Under the pieces are notes generated by a model, which was not told the origin of the DNA, searched no databases, and worked only from the letters and a program-made list of their open reading frames with translations. Positions 1 through 6,852 of a DNA stretch of 35,721 bases are shown here, piece after piece. The stretch spans positions 1 to 35,721 of the forward strand of contig JANBQS010000105.1 of NCBI GenBank assembly GCA_027577415.1, in the 5' to 3' direction. The position numbers and the translations under genes were made by a program. This DNA is from Coemansia sp. RSA 922 (lineage: Eukaryota > Kickxellomycota > Kickxellomycetes > Kickxellales > Kickxellaceae). The stretch's first letter is position 1; each line of letters opens with the position of its first letter.

Positions 1-365
1 GCGTCGCGGATCGTGGGCTCTGTCTTGGGCGTACCCATGAACCCCGTAGTCTTACATAGCAAACGGTATAGCGGCACTGCCGCATACGAGCTACCCAGGA
101 AGAATATCACAAAGGCACTGACATACAGCAGCCCAGATGTGTTCCGGCGCTGCGCTTCCTCTTGGTACCGCCGGTACCCTTCGTGCGCATTGCCACTATA
201 GCGCGGATCGCCGGGCCTTATTGGAGGCTGGGAAGAATTGCCGCCATTAGCTGGAGTGGCGTAGGTACGCCACGGCATGACGCCAGCGCTGACCCCCCGT
301 GTCTTTGGCCATGCAGCGGCCCGTGCGCCTAGACCGCGGAAGCAGGCGTGTAGTCGTAAGGCCAT
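1..365 (-). CDS. COX11: COX11, cytochrome c oxidase copper-delivery factor (N-terminal part, cut by window edge)
   Basis: Reading the minus strand from the ATG at 365 gives 121 codons with no stop up to the window edge. The first ~45 residues are Arg/Ala-rich, as in a mitochondrial presequence. A single membrane segment follows at about residues 80-100 (LLYVSAFVIFFLGSSYAAV), then PLYRLLCKTTGFMGTP, the highly conserved block just after the COX11 membrane anchor. Family knowledge: COX11 is an inner-membrane protein with a copper-binding domain in the intermembrane space that helps build the CuB site of Cox1. The copper-binding CFCF-type motif would lie beyond base 1 and is not seen. It is divergent from the SAP30-like gene, with about 400 bp between starts. 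No intron is needed in the visible part. Only the 3' end is missing, so intactness is unknown. Confidence 0.9.
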   Translation of the reverse strand, partial: MALRLHACFRGLGARAAAWPKTRGVSAGVMPWRTYATPANGGNSSQPPIRPGDPRYSGNAHEGYRRYQEEAQRRNTSGLLYVSAFVIFFLGSSYAAVPLYRLLCKTTGFMGTPKTEPTIRD

Positions 366-762
366 TTGTACTATGCGCTAGACTGGGTTTCTCTCCTGGA
401 ACAAAAAAGGGTATGCTGTGCGTACTGTTTTGTTGCCGCAGAACCCGAAGCGTACTGCCAATGTGTTACTAGTAGAGAATTGCAATTTAACTCAAGGAAA
501 AAAGAAATGAGAAAAAAGTTCATGAGCTATTGCTGATGCTGATGCTACTGGCGCTTATCGGCCAATGGGCGATCAAAGCACACGCCCTGAAGATAGGGGG
601 AGCAATGGAGATCACCAAAGCGTGACTTTTTTTTTTTTCTCGGTCAAACGCCTACTGTACAGCTTTTCCTCTCTTCTCTTCTCCAGTTAGCGTTTTTTTC
701 ATTTATAAAACTTGCCCGTTCAAAAAGTCTTCTTGTCCTTTGTTATTCCCCCCTTTATCGTA
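366..762. promoter_or_regulatory. Divergent intergenic region between COX11 and the SAP30-like gene
   Basis: No open frame resembling a protein is seen here. The stretch holds a run of twelve T around 629-640, pyrimidine-rich blocks (CTCTTCTCTTCTCC near 670-684) and a TATA-like TATAAAA at 704-710, 53 bp before the SAP30-like ATG. It probably carries both promoters. No RNA gene was recognised. Confidence 0.55.
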
Positions 763-1446
763 ATGGCGCCTCGACAGAAAGCCTCGTTGGCTACCGCCAC
801 GCCTGTCGCTTCCACTACCGCCGGAGCTGCTGCTTCCGCTACTAGCAACGGACGTCAACACGCCGCCTCCATAGCCCCTAGCTCTGTAAAGGGCTCCTCC
901 TCAGCTGTCCGCGCACAACAAGGTAACTTTACAGCCTAATACGGACATTATATTCCTTCCTTTGTGTCCGAAATTCGCACTACTCTAACTACGCACGTCT
1001 GCATTACTCTCTTCTTATCGTTGTAGCAAAGTACTCACAGGTAAGCACAAACATATAGACAAAGACTGACAGGATAACTGCCAACACAACTAAATAAGGC
1101 GGGGGTCGAAGAGGGATAATGTCTTGTAGTTGGACTTTAACTCGTTAAATATCCACGTATTGCGAAAGTACCGGCAAGTATTCAAGCTCAACGTCAAGGC
1201 GCGTTCCTCAAAAGATGAGTTGGTAATGGCTGTTAACCGCCACTTTTCGGGCCACATGGTCGATGAAGTCGACACAATAGCGCGTTTCCTGTACACCGTC
1301 CATAGCAACAAAGGTAGGTTAACTTTCACAATGCTGTTTGAGAAGAAGAATAATCCACAAAAACCACTACTTTTTGCTAATCAAACACCTCTTTTTTTTC
1401 GGTCTATTTTGCATTAGAGGGAAAACGGACCCTCAGTATAGTCTAG
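763..1446 (+). CDS. SAP30-like Sin3/HDAC complex subunit, four exons including a 14-nt microexon
   Basis: I infer exons 763-922, 1027-1040, 1130-1313 and 1418-1446; all introns are GT-AG (104, 89 and 104 nt) and the joined frame stays open to TAG at 1444-1446, giving 128 residues. Residues 1-53 are an Ala/Ser/Thr-rich low-complexity leader. Exon 2 supplies only AKYSQ. Exon 3 encodes LDFNSLNIHVLRKYRQVFKL and a following segment ending DTIARFLYTVHSNK, which matches the Sin3-binding domain of SAP30 (LRRYKRHFKL and the YSVKN end in the human protein). Family knowledge: SAP30 bridges Sin3 PAH3 and Rpd3-type histone deacetylases in transcriptional repression. The SAP30 zinc finger is not present, so it resembles fungal and SAP30L-like minimal forms. 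The frame does not work by joining exons 1 and 3 directly (phase 1 into a stop), which is why the microexon is proposed. The ATG at 763 lies after a TATA-like site at 704. Confidence 0.82.
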
Positions 1447-1513
1447 CTCTCTTCAAAAAACAAACACACTCCCTCTTTTTCTGTAATATCCAAGCCTTTA
1501 ATCAATTACATAA

Positions 1514-2578
1514 CTATCTATACACGGAGAGGAACTTGTCCACAATCTGCTCCGCCGCAATGCCTGGCGGAACCATTCCATTAACCACATCAGCCTCTAA
1601 TGTCTGCGCAAACTTTCGTACTTGCGGATCGCGATTAAGTCTAGTCAACAGCAGATTAGTGACTTCCCGCCACATCCACTTCTCCTGCTGCGCGGCTCTC
1701 AAGCCATCCCACTCGCCAGACTCGCGAAGCTTTGTAAAATACAACTCTACAGTTTCCCACACTCTCTCCAAGTTAAATCCAGTTACTGCCGATGCCCTGA
1801 CAACCTTTGGTGTCCACGAGTTTCGTCTAGGAACCATCAGATGCAGTGCGTTCATGATCTCAGTTCTGGTCAGTTTAGCCGGTATAGCCAGTGCTCCGTC
1901 CGCCTTATTGATGACCACGAGGTCCGCCAGTTCCATGATACCGCGCTTGACTCCCTGCAGCTCGTCGCCTGACCCCGGCTGCAAGAGTAGTATAAACATG
2001 TCCACCATATCCGACACCATTGTCTCCGACTGCCCCACCCCCACAGTCTCAACGAGACAAATGTCATAGCCACTCGCCTCCGTCAAGATAATCGAGTCCA
2101 GCGTATTACGCGCCACGCCGCCCAGCGACCCACGGCTAGGCGACGGCCTAACATAAGCGCCAGCCGCCACGCTAAGGTCCTGCATACGCGTCTTGTCGCC
2201 AAGAATCGACCCACCCGACCTCGATGATGACGGGTCCACAGCCAGCACTGACACGCGGTGTCCCTTGCTCAGTAGAAGCATGCCAAATGCCTCGATAAAC
2301 GTCGACTTCCCCACACCCGGCGTCCCTGTAAGTCCAATCCGCAGTGTACGACGCCTCTGCTCCAGCCCCACACACGCCGAAACAAGCTCTCGCGCCTGTT
2401 GCTGGTGGTCCACTCTCGTCGACTCCACCAATGTTATCCCTCGCGCTAGCGCCGCACGGTCACCCTGCCGAATACCGTCAAATAGCGCCTGCGCCCGGTC
2501 AGACATTGTCCTCTGCTGCCACCGTCCTGATACTCCTCGAGCTCTAATAGCACAAGTACGAACCAACGACCAATACAT
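1514..2578 (-). CDS. MMAA/MeaB-type cobalamin-trafficking G3E GTPase, mitochondrial
   Basis: 354 residues, single exon. The N-terminus (MYWSLVRTCAIRARG) is basic and amphipathic, as in mitochondrial import signals. Visible motifs are the P-loop GTPGVGKS at 85-92, the family block AVDPSSSRSGGSILGDKTRM at about 113-132, switch-like ETVGVGQSE at 177-185 and the base-specificity motif NKAD at 224-227. The length fits MMAA and bacterial MeaB (about 330-420). Family knowledge: these GTPases form a complex with adenosylcobalamin-dependent methylmalonyl-CoA mutase, gating cofactor loading and protecting the enzyme; the pathway turns propionyl-CoA into succinyl-CoA. Ascomycete yeasts lack this B12 route and use the methylcitrate cycle instead. 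The gene is on the same strand as the CCDC43-like gene, 192 bp away. No mutase gene lies in the window, so the pathway assignment rests on the family. All motifs appear intact. Confidence 0.93.
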   Translation of the reverse strand: MYWSLVRTCAIRARGVSGRWQQRTMSDRAQALFDGIRQGDRAALARGITLVESTRVDHQQQARELVSACVGLEQRRRTLRIGLTGTPGVGKSTFIEAFGMLLLSKGHRVSVLAVDPSSSRSGGSILGDKTRMQDLSVAAGAYVRPSPSRGSLGGVARNTLDSIILTEASGYDICLVETVGVGQSETMVSDMVDMFILLLQPGSGDELQGVKRGIMELADLVVINKADGALAIPAKLTRTEIMNALHLMVPRRNSWTPKVVRASAVTGFNLERVWETVELYFTKLRESGEWDGLRAAQQEKWMWREVTNLLLTRLNRDPQVRKFAQTLEADVVNGMVPPGIAAEQIVDKFLSVYR

Positions 2579-2770
2579 AATGAAATGTGGTAATAAAGGA
2601 GAGGAAAAAAACTGGAATTTGCACAGACAATGATAAATGAAAAGAAAAATTCAGCTATAAAAATAAAAGCTTGAACAAGGAGAAAAAAGTCATGTCACAA
2701 AAAAGCAACTGATATGGAGCCATGTGCTAAGGATATCGATTAAGTTGCCTTTACACATGTCCAAAATAAA

Positions 2771-3409
2771 TCACATTCGACGTTTTTCGCCTTTCATCGT
2801 GCGTTTCTTTTCCTTTTCCTTTTTCAGTCTATCTTTTTCTAGCAGTTCCTTCTCACGCTCCTTCTTTTTCTGGTGTGCCGCCTTGTTAGCCTCTCTCTGA
2901 GCGCGCTCCTTGTCAGCGACGATCTGCGCATTAGTATTACGCTCCAGTACTTGCTCATCACCAGTATGCTCTCGATAAACGATCTCCGACTCGCCATTCG
3001 CTCCCTCAACAATCTCTGGCGCGCCAACGTCATAGGCCTTCAGCACGCGCTCACGCTGCCGCCGCTCCTCCGCCGTCAGCTGCCTGCCCGCAGCCACGGG
3101 TTTGGCCTCTTGCGCATCGCGCAGTAGTTCCTCACGCTCCTTTTCCAATGCCCCCCGCAACGCCTGCTGTGCCTGCTCCAGCGCGTCCAATTCGCGCTGC
3201 GCCTTGTCTCCGGCCACTAGCTCAAGGGCTCTGTTGACTACCTGTGTAAAATCCTGCTCGCTCTCGGTTGCCTCCAAATACCCGACTATCGCCTCGTGCT
3301 TTTCCTCATCGTCCATGCTCGTATCCTCCAGCAATCCCACACAATACTCTACAATCGCCTCATCGTCCACGCCGAGCTTTCCTAGCTCCGTAGTCAAGTA
3401 CTCTGACAT
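2771..3409 (-). CDS. CCDC43-like coiled-coil protein
   Basis: 212 residues from the ATG at 3409 (MSEYLTTELGKLGVDDEAIV). An ATG-like start 24 bases upstream would only add eight unrelated residues, so the inner start is preferred. The N-terminal ~70 residues form the helical segment typical of CCDC43 (ELGVDEA...YILG...LEE pattern in the human protein). The middle is Glu/Gln-rich and includes the AEERRQRERVLKAYDV block. After an acidic linker comes RNTNAQIV, matching the conserved FRNTNVEDV, and then a long Lys/Glu/Arg single helix ending KEKKRTMKGEKRR, close to the human terminus EKKRTQRGERKR. Biochemical function of CCDC43 is not established. It sits between the MMAA-type gene and the 970-residue gene on the same strand, with no sign of co-regulation. 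Confidence 0.85.
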   Translation of the reverse strand: MSEYLTTELGKLGVDDEAIVEYCVGLLEDTSMDDEEKHEAIVGYLEATESEQDFTQVVNRALELVAGDKAQRELDALEQAQQALRGALEKEREELLRDAQEAKPVAAGRQLTAEERRQRERVLKAYDVGAPEIVEGANGESEIVYREHTGDEQVLERNTNAQIVADKERAQREANKAAHQKKKEREKELLEKDRLKKEKEKKRTMKGEKRRM

Positions 3410-3544
3410 TAAAGTTTTACGAGAGAAATACAAAATAACGTCCTAGACAAAATTATCCAATATCTCACTACTCCAAACTTTTTTCGAGGTGGCATATAAT
3501 CTCCCATCTATAAAATTATATATAATCACATGAGCTGTACTGAT

Positions 3545-6457
3545 TCAGATCCACTCACCCGGCTGTCGCACTCGCTCAATAGCTTGCGCAAGCCGCGCCA
3601 GTTCGGTCTGAACCGCCGCCTCAGCCACGCCGCGGTCCGTACCATCAAGACGGAAGCACAGTGCTCGAATCGCATCTACTAGCGACTGGCTGCCCACGCC
3701 ATTGGTTCCTTTGCCACGAGTAGCCAATCTAGCGGAGCTGGAGCCAAGACGCTGGTCAAAGACGCTCCTGTACAACAATCTGCGCTTGTCGCCAACATTT
3801 TCGCCATCAAAGGGCGCACCAGCCGGTACATTCTGTATAAAGTCCACAAAGCCAGCCTGCATGTGCCCCGGTACAAGCGACTCTACGACAGACGAAGATG
3901 CTGACTCGGTAACGAAACGGACGATCGACAAGTGCGCAGCGTGACGTACTATCCATGGTCTTTGGTCATCCAGCAAGTGCGCAGTTACTTGGCTCATGAG
4001 TTGCACAATTGTAGACGCTGACGGCTGTTCCAAGTCAACAGAGACAAACACTCCGATAAACTCTGACAGTTGGAACAGCGCCTTGGGACCCGACAAAGCC
4101 GGACAACCAAGGCTTTTAGCGCACAGCTCAAGCAAGCGCCCGGCGTGCATGGTGTTCCCGATTTCAAGCTGCGACACGGTAGACAGCAGTCCCTCGACAA
4201 TACTCTGGCTATCAACGTCCAAGTCTTGCACGGCGCAGCATCGCTCGAGTACTGTATAAGCACTTGCACAAATGTCAGATATCAGTCCACGGTTATCCGC
4301 AGTCTTTTGCCTAGCAATTGCAGGCGCCAGTGCTGCAAGCGCCGCAAAAGCCTTGGAATTTTGACTTGGTGGTCCATTGCCAAGAAGTGCTACCATCTGC
4401 TTTGCTACAGAGCAAGCTATGCCCTGCATCGCCGCTGATGATGTGTCGAACACCACCCACGGCACCAATGCACACGCACTTGCAGCTCTCGACGGGTCAT
4501 TTGGCCGCAAGAACCGTTGGCCAATATCAGACAACAGCCGCGCTCTTTCGCCATCGCTACGTGTCGCAATCAGGCCAGAAACAAGCCGCCACACGACTGC
4601 ACACTGGCCAAGATCGGTCGAATGGCTAGATACCTGCGTCTCAATAATCCCAATGACCGTCGACAGGACCAATTCGCCAGACAGAACATGCTTAGCCAGC
4701 ACGATCCAGGCCTCTGCGACGACCCATGCCCCCAGGCTACATTGAGGCGACTTCACTACAGCCGCGAGTGCCCCAGTCTCCCAGTATCCAAAGAATGCTG
4801 GCGAAGCAACCTTTGTCGCACAAAGAGCCAGTGCCTGCGCCAATCTCTCAGAGTCGGTCGCCGAGGACATCTGGTCAGCACATACTTGGTCAGTATCGGC
4901 CGTGGCATACGGAAGCGCGGAGACAATGTCGCTGTCAATAGACAGTGCAATGGCGCGTATGAGGCCAGTTCCGCGAGTCAGAAGCGTCTGCTGTTGATCG
5001 GCAGTAAAGGCGTCAATATTGGTCGCGAGTATCTGCAAAATGTCGCGATTCGCTGCGGCATGTTGCACTCCCGGCAACAAAGGCATTTGAGCAGTACTTG
5101 AACCGCTATTGCCGTCAATATACGCTTGCAGCGAGTCCAAGTAGTCTGAAATCGGCGCCAGATAATGCTTTAACAGCGAGATCAAAAGCTTGGTCATAAA
5201 CGTGTTCACAACTTGCCGAATCGACGTACTCAACTTTAGAGAAGTGCGGCAAAGCGTCTGCCCGCAAGCCAGCTCCCCGAGTACGACGTCGAGCATAGCA
5301 AATACGGCAGCGGCCACCCTAGACCTATTGTCCGTGCTTCTGCTTGCGGCCTCGGTAGCTTGGATTCGAGACAAGAGGCTGGGCATCTGGAAGACGATAA
5401 ATTTGATAAACGCCAAATGCTTGGTTACGCACTGCTCGACTTTTGGGTCACGCATTTCAGACAGCCTGGTTTGTCGCAGAAACGTCACCAGCTGTGCTGC
5501 CAGGTTACGTGCCGCCTCGCACGACTGTATATATACCTTGAGACACAGACCAGCGGCGTCGAAAGACACGCCCGCTGGAAATATAGTGACAATCGTACAC
5601 AGCGACTGCCACACTGCCCTAAACAAAGGTGCCGAGCTTAGCATATTGCTATATACTCCCAGCGTGCGATCACAATACCGCAATAACAGCGACCGCTTCA
5701 TACCTGAATCCTGCGCCAAGTGAGACTTTGAGCCAAAGACCGCCGACGAAAGCATAATAAGCCTCTCTGTTGCCTTGCATAGTACACTGCACTGTGTTTG
5801 ATGCTTCAAAACGGGGTTTGTACATAGCGAGTAGAACCGGCATCCGCCCTCATACATCTTAAAGACATGCAACGCAACGGCACTAGTGCCATCCAAAGCC
5901 GATTTCCATATTGCCGGCGACTTTAGCAGACCATCGTCACCTGCCCCCGACAATCGCTCTACGGCGTCGCCGGTACACTCTGTACACACGGTCGCCAGCT
6001 GAAGCAGCTCGGCCACGCTGATAGGATCGCTTGCGCTAGACGTGGCAACAGACCTTTCCAGCTGCCGACCAAGTTCGTCAACAGCCTTCGCTAGTTTAGA
6101 CAGACACATGTCGGTGGTGTGCGAGCTGTATATAGACGACGTCTCGTTGCCCCCTTGGCTAGATATGTTGGCAATGGCCGTTGGCATAGCTCCTAGAATC
6201 AGCACTGCTGAGCGAATACCACATTCATAGAGCCGAGTAACAGAGGGGCTGGACAGCAGTTCGTTGACCAAGTATAATCCGACCTCGATGTCGCCAGAGC
6301 TGCCCGGAGAGCCAAATCTGAACATGTCCTCGATCAACCCCTCCATAACCTTTAGCAGCTCAACGTAGTCCAGCAGCTCCAAGACCGAGGCTTGCTTTGC
6401 GTGTTCGATTAGTTGCTTTGCCCTGGCAGCAGGGTTTTCGACACCATTGGTAAACAT
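3545..6457 (-). CDS. Unrecognised 970-residue, mostly helical protein
   Basis: Open frame from ATG 6457 to the stop at 3545. The frame extends 54 codons further upstream but that part is a Phe/Tyr-rich translation of AT-rich DNA (…RFYFLLYYFSYSFAF…), so MFTNGVENPAARAKQLIEHA is the more likely start. The protein is rich in Ala, Leu, Ser and Val with repeated helix-helix blocks through its length, suggesting an alpha-solenoid (ARM/HEAT-like) scaffold; Cys is fairly frequent. No catalytic motif, signal peptide or convincing membrane segment is seen. The last ~60 residues look like a helical tail (DGTDRGVAEAAVQTELARLA). I considered distant relatives of FIRRM/C1orf112 and other large solenoid DNA-repair or Tel2-interacting factors but could not match a diagnostic motif. 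It shares a divergent promoter with MCM4, which weakly hints at a cell-cycle or genome-maintenance role; that is inference only. Confidence 0.8.
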   Translation of the reverse strand: MFTNGVENPAARAKQLIEHAKQASVLELLDYVELLKVMEGLIEDMFRFGSPGSSGDIEVGLYLVNELLSSPSVTRLYECGIRSAVLILGAMPTAIANISSQGGNETSSIYSSHTTDMCLSKLAKAVDELGRQLERSVATSSASDPISVAELLQLATVCTECTGDAVERLSGAGDDGLLKSPAIWKSALDGTSAVALHVFKMYEGGCRFYSLCTNPVLKHQTQCSVLCKATERLIMLSSAVFGSKSHLAQDSGMKRSLLLRYCDRTLGVYSNMLSSAPLFRAVWQSLCTIVTIFPAGVSFDAAGLCLKVYIQSCEAARNLAAQLVTFLRQTRLSEMRDPKVEQCVTKHLAFIKFIVFQMPSLLSRIQATEAASRSTDNRSRVAAAVFAMLDVVLGELACGQTLCRTSLKLSTSIRQVVNTFMTKLLISLLKHYLAPISDYLDSLQAYIDGNSGSSTAQMPLLPGVQHAAANRDILQILATNIDAFTADQQQTLLTRGTGLIRAIALSIDSDIVSALPYATADTDQVCADQMSSATDSERLAQALALCATKVASPAFFGYWETGALAAVVKSPQCSLGAWVVAEAWIVLAKHVLSGELVLSTVIGIIETQVSSHSTDLGQCAVVWRLVSGLIATRSDGERARLLSDIGQRFLRPNDPSRAASACALVPWVVFDTSSAAMQGIACSVAKQMVALLGNGPPSQNSKAFAALAALAPAIARQKTADNRGLISDICASAYTVLERCCAVQDLDVDSQSIVEGLLSTVSQLEIGNTMHAGRLLELCAKSLGCPALSGPKALFQLSEFIGVFVSVDLEQPSASTIVQLMSQVTAHLLDDQRPWIVRHAAHLSIVRFVTESASSSVVESLVPGHMQAGFVDFIQNVPAGAPFDGENVGDKRRLLYRSVFDQRLGSSSARLATRGKGTNGVGSQSLVDAIRALCFRLDGTDRGVAEAAVQTELARLAQAIERVRQPGEWI

Positions 6458-6852
6458 GAGAAATTTAAACGACAGTAGTGTCGCGCATTTAGCCAGACAC
6501 AATGGACAGAAACGGAATGCAAACGAATAAGAAAAATAATACAAGAGAAAATAAAAACGCGACAAGACAAATAAAAAGTTCAAGAAACAGAAAGGCCGTG
6601 CTGCGCATAAATCTTCCACCCAACCCCAAAAAAAGCGTTGGCTGATCAGGTTACTGAACTGATGCGTTGATCGATTTAGAGGTGTTTACTTTAGCAGAGA
6701 ATAAACAAAGTTCTCAAGGCAAAACCTTGCTGTGCATCGCATCTTTTCCTTCCTTTGCTTGCTATTTATTTATTATTTCACCTTTTTGTACGCACACTAT
6801 TTTTTTTGGTGTTTGAATCGAGCTAATCTAAAGCCCCCCAAAAAAGTTTACA
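6458..6852. promoter_or_regulatory. Divergent promoter region of the 970-residue gene and MCM4
   Basis: 395 bp with no plausible gene. AT-rich, with T-tracts close to the MCM4 start. It holds ACGCGA at about 6557-6562 and a TCGCGC near 6481-6486; these resemble the core of MBF/E2F-type cell-cycle sites (ACGCG), which would suit a replication gene. Such six-base matches are expected by chance at moderate rate, so the regulatory reading is weak. Confidence 0.4.

Noticed and set aside
1338..2069. 243-residue plus-strand frame across the end of the SAP30-like gene and the MMAA gene
   Set aside because: It is mostly antisense to the MMAA-type GTPase, whose motifs are unambiguous.
6458..6619. 54-residue hydrophobic N-terminal extension on the 970-residue protein
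   Set aside because: It is Phe/Tyr/Leu-rich because the DNA is AT-rich; it does not look like a proper signal or membrane anchor followed by a typical protein start.
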